Shown here piece by piece: positions 17,794 to 26,424 of a stretch of DNA of 64,000 nt. Within the stretch, counting starts at the first letter, position 1. Each line of letters starts with the position of its first letter. Position numbers and translations under genes: made by a program. The stretch is from an uncultured Litoreibacter sp. GTDB lineage: Bacteria > Pseudomonadota > Alphaproteobacteria > Rhodobacterales > Rhodobacteraceae. The stretch spans positions 919,739 through 983,738 of the forward strand of contig CANNGL010000002.1 in assembly GCA_947504205.1 (NCBI GenBank). Reading direction: 5' to 3'. The notes under the pieces were generated by a model, which worked only from the letters and a program-made list of their open reading frames with translations, was not told the origin of the DNA and did not search any database.

Positions 17794-18906
17794 CTAGTTG
17801 TCCACTTGATTGGCAACGCCAAAACTTGCCCCAATGAGGCTCAATATGGTGCGTGCATTGTTTATCGGACTTTCAGTGGCATAAACTACATCCTTTGGAT
17901 TGATCTCAAACTTTCGCGCACTGAACAGTCCATCGGCCGTGGTCAAATCCATGGTAAAAACCACGCGCTCTTTCGTGGGGCCGGCAACGCCATCTGAACT
18001 TAATGCGTTCCTACTATATTCGCGCAGAACTAAAATACCTTCGGGATTAGCTCGATTGTCGGACAATCCCCCCATCAGAGCGATCGCGTCCAAGGCACTG
18101 ATATGCGATTTGGGAAATGTGACAAGTTCCTCTTTGCCCGCAGCGCCCAGTGCTAGGAAGTAGCTCTCATCCTCTGCAACGACGATCTTGTCACCACTGC
18201 GAAGCGTGGTGTCGAGCGAAGGCGACTTCAACAACTTCTGAAGTGGTATCGCGTATGTGGAGTTTCCACGTAGCAATCGAAGCTGTGGATTTTCAAAACT
18301 GTCTTTGGCACCGCCGCCCAGCGACAACGCAGAGAGCACCGTCATGTCGCGCTCTTCGATTGGAAAAGAACCGGGTGTATTCACTCCCGAGACCAGGTCT
18401 ACTGCATGCCGTTTTCCTGGCGTGGAACTGACTTGCACCTGCGCTGAGGGAGACACCATTTCAAGCGCGCCTTGAATTTTCTCACGGGCACCTGCCTCTG
18501 TCATACCCCCTATAGGAACAGAACCTACATAAGGCACAAAGACATTTCCATTTGTTGCGACGCGCGAGGTTTGCAATCTAGCAACCTTCTGCTCTCGTGC
18601 GGTCAGCAGGGAATTCTCATCGCTATCCCATATGGAAATATCGACGGAGTCGCCTGCGAGTATCACGCGTCCAATCGGCCCCTTCCGTTTGCCAATCCAG
18701 CTATACTTGCCCACGCCTCCGGTAGCCGGCCAGTTCCCGATAGTCGGAACAGTATCCTTGGTGACGGGCTGAACAGCAAAATCAGCCTCTTCAGCGTCGG
18801 CATTTTTAACGATTTCAGATTGTAATGCAGCGCCCCTAGGCAATGAACACCCAGATAGAACCAAGCTCGACACGATAAGAACCACAACACCTGACTTGGC
18901 GATCAT
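17794..18906 (-). CDS. Wza/KpsD-type polysaccharide export lipoprotein
   Basis: Outer-membrane polysaccharide export protein of 370 residues. The signal peptide ends in a lipobox LSGC with the lipidated Cys at residue 20. A polysaccharide-export domain follows (SVDISIWDSDENSLLT and VPYVGSVPIGG), then SLBB-type modules (LVSGVNTPGSFPIEERDMTVLSAL and a second near residue 250). Start at 18906 is chosen because GGGGAG at 18913-18918 sits 6 nt upstream; the ATG two codons earlier directly abuts that site. Its stop is 3 nt from the convergent glycosyltransferase. A likely outer-membrane partner for the KpsMTE-like exporter. Confidence 0.9.
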   Translation of the reverse strand: MIAKSGVVVLIVSSLVLSGCSLPRGAALQSEIVKNADAEEADFAVQPVTKDTVPTIGNWPATGGVGKYSWIGKRKGPIGRVILAGDSVDISIWDSDENSLLTAREQKVARLQTSRVATNGNVFVPYVGSVPIGGMTEAGAREKIQGALEMVSPSAQVQVSSTPGKRHAVDLVSGVNTPGSFPIEERDMTVLSALSLGGGAKDSFENPQLRLLRGNSTYAIPLQKLLKSPSLDTTLRSGDKIVVAEDESYFLALGAAGKEELVTFPKSHISALDAIALMGGLSDNRANPEGILVLREYSRNALSSDGVAGPTKERVVFTMDLTTADGLFSARKFEINPKDVVYATESPINNARTILSLIGASFGVANQVDN

Positions 18907-19046
18907 TCCCATCTCCCCATTCTTTTTCAGTCAGGTCTGGTGCTTTCCCTTGGTCTTGACCTCAAAAAAGCTGGTCGCAAAGCACAACAAGCCAGAGAGA
19001 TGAGAGATCGCATTACCAGCCCGATCATTTGGAAAATCTTTAGCGA

Positions 19047-19769
19047 TCAAGCAACAGAATGCCCAGTGACTTCGAGGAAGCTTATTCCGCTGGCAGAAAT
19101 CCGCGCAGCGCTAAGGCGGCCTGTTTTCCAAGCCCATGTGTCGACTGACACGCGTCCATCCGCGTAATGCGCTGCTTCGCAGGGCCAGTGACCATGCACT
19201 ACGACCAGCCCATCTTTCCGCCGGGTCTGAAGAAATTTTCGATGCCCCCATATCAGGCTTTGTTCAACCTGCCGGTCAGGTGCGCGCCTAGGATCAAGCC
19301 CCGCATGGGCGACAGCCACAGATCCAGATTTCCAGATCAGAGGTAGAGAGGCCAGCCATTCGGTCCGGTCCGCGCGCAGCCGCATAGTCAGTTGGTCGCG
19401 CAGCTCTTCGAAGCGGGTTGTACCGATTTTCGAGATCCCTGCGCTGAGCAATGTAGCGTCACCACCGTTGCGCAGCCAACGCGCCCCTTCTCTGGCAGGG
19501 TCTTGTAAAAAGTTCAGCATCATATGCTCGTGGTTGCCCATCAAACAGATGACTTCCGTCAGCTCTCGCAGTCGGTCAAGAACGCCAAAGCTATCGGGCC
19601 CCCGGTCAATCATATCACCTAGAACGACGATGTCGGCTTCATCGGTCGCTCGCTCGGCATAGATACGCTCCAACATGGCGTCCAGCAGGTCGAGGCGTCC
19701 ATGAATATCGCCTATGACATAAAGCGGCCGCTCAACGATGATCTCGGCTTCGATTCCCTCAGTCGTCAC
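19047..19769 (-). CDS. PPP-family serine/threonine protein phosphatase-like protein
   Basis: Metallophosphoesterase of 240 residues with the full PPP signature: GDIHG at 20-24, GDMIDRG at 51-57, GNHEH at 78-82, and later HAGLDP and VVHGHWP supplying further metal ligands. Bacterial relatives remove phosphate from proteins or act on diadenosine tetraphosphate. Start is a GTG overlapping the rhomboid stop by 4 nt (GTGA). Placement after exosortase and rhomboid genes suggests co-transcription, but its target is unknown. Confidence 0.9.
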   Translation of the reverse strand: MTTEGIEAEIIVERPLYVIGDIHGRLDLLDAMLERIYAERATDEADIVVLGDMIDRGPDSFGVLDRLRELTEVICLMGNHEHMMLNFLQDPAREGARWLRNGGDATLLSAGISKIGTTRFEELRDQLTMRLRADRTEWLASLPLIWKSGSVAVAHAGLDPRRAPDRQVEQSLIWGHRKFLQTRRKDGLVVVHGHWPCEAAHYADGRVSVDTWAWKTGRLSAARISASGISFLEVTGHSVA

Positions 19770-20464
19770 GGCGTTTCAATTCCACGGGCTGTTTCAAGGG
19801 AGGATCGTATCGCCGTCAAAAGCGCACCTGCGCCCCACCCTGCCAAAAACCCACCAAAATGCGTTTCCCAAGCAAGATGGCCGGCCAGCCACCAATACAT
19901 CACAACGTTAAGCAAGATGAGGCCCGCAGCGATCGCAAAAACTGGCAATAGGGATCTTCGACCTTTGCGCCGATCAAACCATGTCCAATAATTCCAGGCA
20001 CCTGCTAGCCCGAATAAAGCGCCAGATGTGCCCACCATCGGTTGAGGGCTGTCTGTTAAGGCGCCAAACGCGATGCCTCCACCGAAGGCAGATAAGGAAA
20101 ATATCACCCAAAATCCCACAGTACCGACACGGGCAGTAACAATGCGGCCCAAACTTATGAGAGCGATCATGTTTGTGACCATGTGGGACATTCCGCCGTG
20201 TAGGAATGTGTAGGTGAAAAACATCGCAACAGCTTGTCCAGAATAGTTGGGTCGCCAGTTTGTCAGCAAACCGGCCCAGAATGCGCCGTTCTGATAAGCT
20301 TGTCCGCGCCATAGACGGGTGCCAATCCAGCCTTGATCTGAACAGAAAAGCGTAAGCTCAATGACCATAATCAAAAGCAGAACGATCCATACGGACAGCG
20401 CGAGTCCCCCAATCAACTGAGGCGGCAGCACACGCGCTTTAGGTTCTGATGTATCGGCAGTCAT
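19766..20464 (-). CDS. Rhomboid-family intramembrane serine protease
   Basis: Integral membrane protease of 232 residues with about six to seven membrane segments. Catalytic Ser147 lies in GTSGALFG and His202 in ETHFGGFLAG; the oxyanion region HGGMSHMVTN (His89, His94, Asn98) is also intact, so it should be active. Rhomboids cut transmembrane helices of other membrane proteins. It follows xrtD by 56 nt and overlaps the phosphatase gene, suggesting an operon. A link to processing of C-terminal sorting helices is tempting but only inferred. Confidence 0.92.
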   Translation of the reverse strand: MTADTSEPKARVLPPQLIGGLALSVWIVLLLIMVIELTLFCSDQGWIGTRLWRGQAYQNGAFWAGLLTNWRPNYSGQAVAMFFTYTFLHGGMSHMVTNMIALISLGRIVTARVGTVGFWVIFSLSAFGGGIAFGALTDSPQPMVGTSGALFGLAGAWNYWTWFDRRKGRRSLLPVFAIAAGLILLNVVMYWWLAGHLAWETHFGGFLAGWGAGALLTAIRSSLETARGIETP

Positions 20465-20520
20465 CGCTGATGATCCTCGCGCCCCTTTTGGATCGGCGCA
20501 AGGACTGATCGTATCAAGAC

Positions 20521-22134
20521 TTATTCCGGCACAAACTTCGGAAGACGTTGCAGGCTTGATGCCATGAACCGCAATAGGCGAGCATCGGCCTCTTCCACTG
20601 GTTCGTTTTTGCCAATTGGCGTAATGAAGCGAACAAGCGCACCATCGCTACGCCCCATTGTCAAACTATCAATCACAACGCTTGCTTTGGCCCAGTAGTC
20701 GTTCGTCATGCGCTGGCCGCGCTGTTCGAACCAGTAATAGACCAGTTGTTTGGTTAGACCCTTCTGAATGATGGCCCGGTTCAGCTCGAACGTTCCATAG
20801 ACCGTCTCTGGCATCTCGACCGTTTGCGTCGCAAAATCAAACATCTCCCAGCCGCTACCGGGCAAGCAAACCTCTGGCGAGTGAATCGCAGAGCCTTTTG
20901 TCTGCTCGTCAAAATACCCCACAAAGAGACTGACATAGTCGGCTTCTCCGGCCTTTTGGTAGGCTGCATCGATATAGTCGTCCGCGCCCAAGGCATTTTC
21001 GACCCCAGCGGACAATTGGCGAGTTTCACCCGTCCACCCGTCAATGTTGCTGGGGAACAGATCAAAGTCTGATCGGGGAGGCAATGTGCGTTCGGTTTCC
21101 GGGGCAATCCAAAATGCGGTTGTTGTTGCCACGGCGAGCAACGCACCGGCGATCAATCCGCGGGAGGGCTTGATCGACAAGATCCGCATGGCGGGCGCGA
21201 TCAGACCATCGGTGTCAAAGTCAATCGCGTGGCGCAGCGGCAGCGGATTCGACGTAAGGCGCTGTAGGATGATCGTCATCAAGAAGAGAATCCCGATACA
21301 GGTCAGGAAGATCACCCAGCCCTCGAAGAAGTGCATAAACCCTTGCACGTGCTCGGTGCCGTAGCTGTTTACGATCACACCAATTACGCCGATGCGGAAA
21401 GAGTTCATCAAAACTGTGATGGGGGCCGCGGACAGCATCAGCAACGCTTTGTGCCACAACGGACCTTTGTAAAGAATCGCGGTCAGGTATGTGAAGCTAA
21501 GGATCGGGAACAAATACCGAAGTCCCGAGCAGGCTTCTGCGACGTGAAGCTTATAGACGCCAAGATCGATGATGTTTCCGTCCAGAAAGACCGGAACACC
21601 GGCCATCGCGACGAACCAAACACCGATTTCTGAAGAGACAGACTGAAGAAAGATGTTCATTTTCCAGTACAGCACACCAGGTAGCGGCAGCATAAACACC
21701 AAATGAAGAACCGGCAGTTGATGCATCTTGCCCTTGGCCCATCCAAATGTCGTCAAAACAAGTCCGCCAACCCAGATGATAAGGCCGTAAGTTACGATAT
21801 CAGGGATTTGTACGAGGTTTCCGGCAATACCGATCGCCAAGCCCAGTGCGAGCACGATCAAACCGGGCCAGCGCACTGGGCGCTTGTCTTGGGGGCGGTC
21901 AGACGTATTGCGGAGCTCTCTTAGAAAAAGATATAGTGAAATCAGTGGGATAAGTGGCCCATGACTATATTCCGGAGTGCCCCAAGTCTGCACGAGAAAG
22001 GTCATTCCATACCAGAAAACTGGAATCGAAGCGGCCACGACCACAACGAACCAAAACAAACCAAATCTATTGATCGGCTCGGTGACCCAGGAGGACGGAT
22101 TGCTAATTTTCGTTTCGGAAAGCGACATAATCAA
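20521..22134 (-). CDS. xrtD: VPLPA-CTERM exosortase XrtD fused to EpsI domain
   Basis: Membrane cysteine protease/transpeptidase-like enzyme that recognises C-terminal VPLPA sorting signals. Residues about 25-300 form the multi-pass exosortase domain with Cys202 (AEACSGLRY), Arg247 (MNSFRIG) and His268 (MHFFEGW), the conserved triad. From about 325 a further membrane segment leads to a periplasmic EpsI-like domain, including [15 protein letters not shown] near 418-431. This exosortase-EpsI fusion of about 540 residues fits XrtD of Rhodobacteraceae. ATG 22134 is used; an ATG two codons later is equally possible. Its substrate is probably the VPLPA protein at 14738-15385 and others elsewhere. 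Confidence 0.93.
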   Translation of the reverse strand: MIMSLSETKISNPSSWVTEPINRFGLFWFVVVVAASIPVFWYGMTFLVQTWGTPEYSHGPLIPLISLYLFLRELRNTSDRPQDKRPVRWPGLIVLALGLAIGIAGNLVQIPDIVTYGLIIWVGGLVLTTFGWAKGKMHQLPVLHLVFMLPLPGVLYWKMNIFLQSVSSEIGVWFVAMAGVPVFLDGNIIDLGVYKLHVAEACSGLRYLFPILSFTYLTAILYKGPLWHKALLMLSAAPITVLMNSFRIGVIGVIVNSYGTEHVQGFMHFFEGWVIFLTCIGILFLMTIILQRLTSNPLPLRHAIDFDTDGLIAPAMRILSIKPSRGLIAGALLAVATTTAFWIAPETERTLPPRSDFDLFPSNIDGWTGETRQLSAGVENALGADDYIDAAYQKAGEADYVSLFVGYFDEQTKGSAIHSPEVCLPGSGWEMFDFATQTVEMPETVYGTFELNRAIIQKGLTKQLVYYWFEQRGQRMTNDYWAKASVVIDSLTMGRSDGALVRFITPIGKNEPVEEADARLLRFMASSLQRLPKFVPE

Positions 22135-22255
22135 TGACCACGGACTCTAAACAGACGTTAACGCTCGGAACTTAGCTCAAATAGCGGCTTTTGACTACAT
22201 TTGATGAGCTTACAAACAGTCTGATCACAGAATCGCTATAATTGCCTATCGACGT

Positions 22256-23644
22256 CTAAGGTCTGAGATTGAAACGACGACCAACGCCAAGGAAAATAGA
22301 ATGGCTATCCGCTACTTCCTGACCTTCGTCTTTGTTCCGGCGATAAGTATAACCAGCATTCAAGTCCCAATCTTGGGTAAGTTCGTAAGAATAGGTCGCA
22401 GATGCGTTGAAGCGCGAAGCACTGTCACCCCCGGTTAACAAATCGCTTTCGACAAGCGTCGTGGTCAGCGAGATGGAAGACAATTCATTGATAGTATGAG
22501 CGTAATTTAGCGTGAGGGCCGTCGAAAGCCGTTCGTCATCGTCATTGCTAGTCGTCACCGATCTGCTCACCTGGGCGGAGAGCACACCAGTTGGCAATTC
22601 TTTGGACCAGTTCAGGCTCCCAATGACCTCAGTATTGTCCGCGGATCCGCGTGTTACACCGATGCTGGCAGACAGGTCGCCGTCGGGCAGGTCAAACGAA
22701 CGATTGAATTCCAAAGTATTGCGCCGCGCGTTCTGATCAACGTCAGAGGTCAGCGTCGCACCCATCGAGCCGTTCGCCAGATCATATTCCGCTGCAAATC
22801 GGAACGTTGCGCCATCTTCAACCGAGGTCATGCGCGCCGGGCCGATGCCTTCATCCGTTTCCGTCCGTGAGTACCCCACGCGCCCTTCCAGAGTTAGTCT
22901 GGAGGACGCACTGTATTCCAACCCAAACGAATACTTGTCCGTCACGCGATCGGTCTGGTCGTCATCCTCCGCCTCGTATGTACTCCGCGAAACACTTCCC
23001 GTACCTTCCAGTACATCCGAAAATGTCAGGCGCACATCAGCACCAAAATTCGTTCGTTCGGTCCGGAACAGACCTGAGTCGGTTGTATCGGAATATCGCA
23101 GGATATTCTTAGAAGCGCGCAGGGTCAGTCCTGCGGGCGCATTCTTGAAAAGCTCAACTTCTACATTCGCACCGATTGAGGTTCGATTTCCCCGCCCCTC
23201 CAAATCATCAAGATCATCTGGCAACACAATCAACCCGGTGTCAGGATCAAAGAAATCAGACAGCGGGCGGGTAAAGTCGACGGGCGTGCGTTGATAGTTT
23301 GCGCCGATGTCGAATGAAGCGTTGCCAGTGTCACGGGCGAAGGAGAACCTTAGCGTAGGATCGTCGATTTCGGCTTCCGTGCCGGACCGACCGGGACCGC
23401 TTACAACTCGCAATACACCTCCTAAAGACGCGGAAAGCTTGTCGGTCCGCGTCTCAGATGTCAGCCCGAATGTAAGTGTCGTGGTAGAAGATGATGTGTT
23501 CTCTTCGCCGCCAGGCTCCAAACTGTTGTTTGTGTCGTAGGCGAGTTGTTCGTTCACATCCACGTACATCTGAAGACCGCCCGTTTCCTGAGCGGTCGCA
23601 GAAATTGCGTATAGTCCTAAGGCGCCGACGGCTGCGGCGCGCAT
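22256..23644 (-). CDS. Outer-membrane beta-barrel protein of the exopolysaccharide/exosortase locus
   Basis: Exported protein with a signal peptide (MRAAAVGALGLYAISATAQ) and a mature part made of alternating short amphipathic strands with Asp/Asn/Thr-rich turns, ending in GVGRRFNLRP. This is the look of an outer-membrane barrel of the type found beside exosortase genes (PEP-CTERM-associated or BBP2-like). Start is uncertain: ATG 23644 gives a clean signal peptide; TTG 23665 or GTG 23662 would add seven or six residues. It follows the short Wza-like gene by 40 nt and probably helps pass glycan across the outer membrane (inference). Confidence 0.8.
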   Translation of the reverse strand: MRAAAVGALGLYAISATAQETGGLQMYVDVNEQLAYDTNNSLEPGGEENTSSSTTTLTFGLTSETRTDKLSASLGGVLRVVSGPGRSGTEAEIDDPTLRFSFARDTGNASFDIGANYQRTPVDFTRPLSDFFDPDTGLIVLPDDLDDLEGRGNRTSIGANVEVELFKNAPAGLTLRASKNILRYSDTTDSGLFRTERTNFGADVRLTFSDVLEGTGSVSRSTYEAEDDDQTDRVTDKYSFGLEYSASSRLTLEGRVGYSRTETDEGIGPARMTSVEDGATFRFAAEYDLANGSMGATLTSDVDQNARRNTLEFNRSFDLPDGDLSASIGVTRGSADNTEVIGSLNWSKELPTGVLSAQVSRSVTTSNDDDERLSTALTLNYAHTINELSSISLTTTLVESDLLTGGDSASRFNASATYSYELTQDWDLNAGYTYRRNKDEGQEVADSHSIFLGVGRRFNLRP

Positions 23645-23684
23645 CGATCTGTTTTTTCCCACCAACTTACTCTTGTTGTTGTTG

Positions 23685-24302
23685 CTACTCGAAAAGCCGT
23701 CTTTGCGGCACGACGATTGTGTCGCCATCTTGGAGAGTTAGGTTGTTTGTCAAACGGGCACCGCGCTCAAGGGCGGCGTAGTTAAACTGATATGTTGTGA
23801 GGCTGCCGCGACTATTCTCGCGGCGCAGCTGCACACGTTTGGTCGCTGCAAACTTGGTGAATCCACCCATCTCAGCAAACATTTGAAGGATACTTGTGCC
23901 ACGTTTCACGGCAATCTTGCCGGGTTTGGCGACCTCGCCGAGAACATAAATGTCCATAGTCGCAGGCGCAGCCTTACCTCCGCCACCTCTAACAAGGCGC
24001 TCTGAAACGCGCGTCAAACCAACGAACAAGGTCGGAGGTGCAGCAAAGTTCGAGGCCAGAGCAGCCTGAAGTTCTGAACGGACTTGCTCAATCGTTTTGC
24101 CAGCAACTGAGACTGTACCAGCCATTGGAAAAGAGATGCGTCCATCGGGGAGAACCAGCGTGGACCGATTCAAGCTCGGGTCCTCGAGCACTTCAATCAC
24201 AAGCTGATCACCAGACTTGATCTTATACTGCTGAGCCAATGCATCACCCGCAGAGAAGACTGCTGCGGTTAGAAGTGCCAATACCATCAAAATACGTGTC
24301 AT
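23685..24302 (-). CDS. Short Wza-like polysaccharide export protein
   Basis: Periplasmic/outer-membrane polysaccharide export protein of 205 residues. Signal peptide ends ALA-QQ at about 23; no lipobox cysteine is present, unlike the larger homologue at 17794-18906. Seen: YKIKSGDQLVIEVLEDPSL and PDGRISFPMAGTVSVAGKT (poly-export domain), then one SLBB-like part (DIYVLGEVAKPGKIAVKRG). Start 24302 is selected because it begins the signal peptide; a reading from 24359 adds a non-signal stretch. First gene of the run leading to the barrel, XrtD and rhomboid genes. Confidence 0.9.
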   Translation of the reverse strand: MTRILMVLALLTAAVFSAGDALAQQYKIKSGDQLVIEVLEDPSLNRSTLVLPDGRISFPMAGTVSVAGKTIEQVRSELQAALASNFAAPPTLFVGLTRVSERLVRGGGGKAAPATMDIYVLGEVAKPGKIAVKRGTSILQMFAEMGGFTKFAATKRVQLRRENSRGSLTTYQFNYAALERGARLTNNLTLQDGDTIVVPQRRLFE

Positions 24303-24320
24303 AATCCGTGCTCCACTTGA

Positions 24321-24341
24321 TGTCTCGCCAATCGGGAGACA
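24321..24341. promoter_or_regulatory. Inverted repeat upstream of the short Wza-like gene
   Basis: TGTCTC and GAGACA arms (6 bp, perfect) separated by 9 nt, centred about 29 nt before the start of the Wza-like gene on the minus strand. It might be an operator or a leader hairpin. No regulator is identified, and arms this short occur by chance. Confidence 0.3.
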
Positions 24342-24560
24342 CCGCTCCCCCACACACATGCATCAAGACCTACGACACTTTTCCTCAAAAATTAAACATA
24401 AGTTGCTGAAAGTTGTGCGATTTCGCGTTGAATCGGGTGCAAAAGTACCGAATCCGCAACACGTTGCTTCTCCGCATCAGTAGAAAATAGGATGATTCTG
24501 ATTGGCCGCGCATCACCAGCTATTAGCAAGTTTTGCCTGCGTTTGGGTGCTGCTCCAGGT

Positions 24561-25358
24561 TTACAAGAACCGCGCTCTTGCGGCCGACCAAAGCAAATGA
24601 GGCAATATGCGAATGCACAATAAATACCGTTTTCCCAGCCTGCGCGGATGTTGCAGCATCCGCCACAGCCACTCAAGCGCAAGTTTGCGGACTATCTTCG
24701 GCGCGCGCACTTGTTCACCCGAGATGAAATCGAGCCCTGCCCCTATGGAGACAAACCCCAGCTGAGGCAATTGCGCTGTCGCATAGGTCGCAAAAACCTC
24801 CTGCTTGGGCGCACCCAATGCGAGAAAGCAAATTCTGGCTCCTGAAGCCTTAAGTTCCCGAATCATCGTATCCGCCTGCTCGCCCGTTGGATCAAAGCCC
24901 ATCGGTGGCGCCAACTTCGCGACAACGTTCAACGAGGGATACTTATCGACGAGGGCGGCTGCCGCAGCCTCCAACGAGGCCTCCGTAGACCCTAAAAAGG
25001 CGATTGACGCCGAGTTTCGGGCAGCAACCTCGGCAATTGGATCAATAAGTTCCGAGCCCGGTACCAGTGAAATGTCCTGACCCGCCAATTTGGCGAGCCA
25101 GACAATAGGATTTCCGTCTGCCGTGACGTGGGTATGGCTTGAATATGCGTTGCGAAATTCTGCAGAGTTTCTGATCTTGACGATATGATCGAGATTGAGC
25201 GTCGCAATCGAGAAACCTTTTTGCGCCAGAAGGCTCTCTTCAATCATTGCAAGACAAGCCGCACGATCCGGAACATTAACCGAGATCAGATCCTCGAAGA
25301 GATAGCGATTTGGAGTTTGTTCCAAAGGAATCGCAGCCATGTCTGCTTCTATTTTCAA
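24561..25358 (-). CDS. WecG/TagA/CpsF-family glycosyltransferase
   Basis: GT26-family enzyme that adds a sugar (in known members ManNAc or ManNAcA) to a polyprenyl-diphosphate-linked acceptor. Seen: LNLDHIVKIRN near 55-64, catalytic Asp81 in TADGNPIVW, FLALGAPKQE near 177, and GAGLDFISGEQVRAPK near 212. The C-terminal basic/hydrophobic tail fits membrane association. Length of 265 residues; an ATG at residue 7 is an alternative start. Divergent from the phosphoglycosyl transferase, which would prime the same lipid carrier. Confidence 0.9.
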   Translation of the reverse strand: MKIEADMAAIPLEQTPNRYLFEDLISVNVPDRAACLAMIEESLLAQKGFSIATLNLDHIVKIRNSAEFRNAYSSHTHVTADGNPIVWLAKLAGQDISLVPGSELIDPIAEVAARNSASIAFLGSTEASLEAAAAALVDKYPSLNVVAKLAPPMGFDPTGEQADTMIRELKASGARICFLALGAPKQEVFATYATAQLPQLGFVSIGAGLDFISGEQVRAPKIVRKLALEWLWRMLQHPRRLGKRYLLCIRILPHLLWSAARARFL

Positions 25359-25603
25359 ACCGAAATCCTTTCATGGGTGCGAATTGCTCTCGGGTCAATC
25401 CGCCTTGACTCGACCTGCATCTTCTTAGTGACCGCACAAAGGCAATTCGGTGACACCGTTGTGGAAGCTGCTCTGCCAGTCAGAGCGAGTAAATTGACAA
25501 GCCACGAAGTGACAGGAACTTTATTCGAAGCGGCAGCTTGATCGCATCATGGGCTCTCTACATACTTTGTGGAGTTTCACGCTAGGCAATTATCGAAACC
25601 ACC

Positions 25604-26212
25604 ATGCCTCTCTCAAAGCGCCTCTTCGATATCTTACTGGCGAGTATGCTCAGCCTTGTTTTCGCGCCGGTTATGGCGGTTATTTTGATCTGGCTCGCTT
25701 CGGCACAGGGCAGACCCTTCTTTTTCGTTTCAGAACGCATGAAGACACCTCAACGGTCATTCGGCCTGATAAAGCTGCGCACCATGTCTAACGACGCGGC
25801 ACCCTCAGGGGCCACGGGAGGGCATAAGTCAGATTATATCACACCACCTGGCAGATTTTTGCGCCGAACCCGCCTCGATGAGCTGCCACAGCTTTGGAAC
25901 GTGCTGAAAGGCGACATCAGTTTTGTCGGCCCAAGACCACCTCTACGCCAGTATGTTGAAAGCGCGCCATCACTCTACCAAGCTGTCCTTCGGTCGCGGC
26001 CGGGTATTACCGGTCTGGCTTCGCTTACCTATCATGCACACGAAGATTGGCTGCTATCTCGCTGCTCTGATCAGGTGGAGGTGGACAGAATTTATCAGAA
26101 AAATTGCGTTCCGCGGAAAGCCAAACTGGACCTTATCTACCAGAAGCACGCGGGTTTTTGCTTTGATCTCATGCTGCTTTTCCGAACAATGGCGGTATTC
26201 ATACGCCGCTAA
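25604..26212 (+). CDS. Initiating sugar-phosphate transferase (bacterial sugar transferase family)
   Basis: Small monotopic phosphoglycosyl transferase of 202 residues that moves a sugar phosphate to undecaprenyl phosphate, starting glycan assembly. Seen: KRLFDILLASMLSLVFAPVMAVI (re-entrant membrane helix), FGLIKLRTM, LPQLWNVLKGDISFVGPRPP and RPGITGLASL. It lacks the extra N-terminal membrane domain of WbaP-like enzymes. Sugar specificity is not visible. The CapD-like gene downstream could make a 2-acetamido-sugar substrate. Confidence 0.92.
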   Translation: MPLSKRLFDILLASMLSLVFAPVMAVILIWLASAQGRPFFFVSERMKTPQRSFGLIKLRTMSNDAAPSGATGGHKSDYITPPGRFLRRTRLDELPQLWNVLKGDISFVGPRPPLRQYVESAPSLYQAVLRSRPGITGLASLTYHAHEDWLLSRCSDQVEVDRIYQKNCVPRKAKLDLIYQKHAGFCFDLMLLFRTMAVFIRR

Positions 26213-26424
26213 CGCCCAGAATTTGGGGAAATTCGGCAACAAATTGCTTTTGCAAACAAATCAAAGGCTTCTGTTGTCGACTTTTTATCAATAACAGAAT
26301 TTTAATAAACTTGGTTCGATATTCGGTGTCGTGCCTTGTCAGACGAATTTGGTGCCAAACTTAATTGTGCCGTGTCTTTTGCAGTGCCTGAAATGAAAAC
26401 CAATCGCGAAGGCCCTACGACCGA

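Noticed and set aside
24392..24682. Minus-strand frame between the WecG-type and Wza-like genes
   Set aside because: Overlaps the 3' end of the WecG-type gene in another frame; Cys-rich start has no family match.
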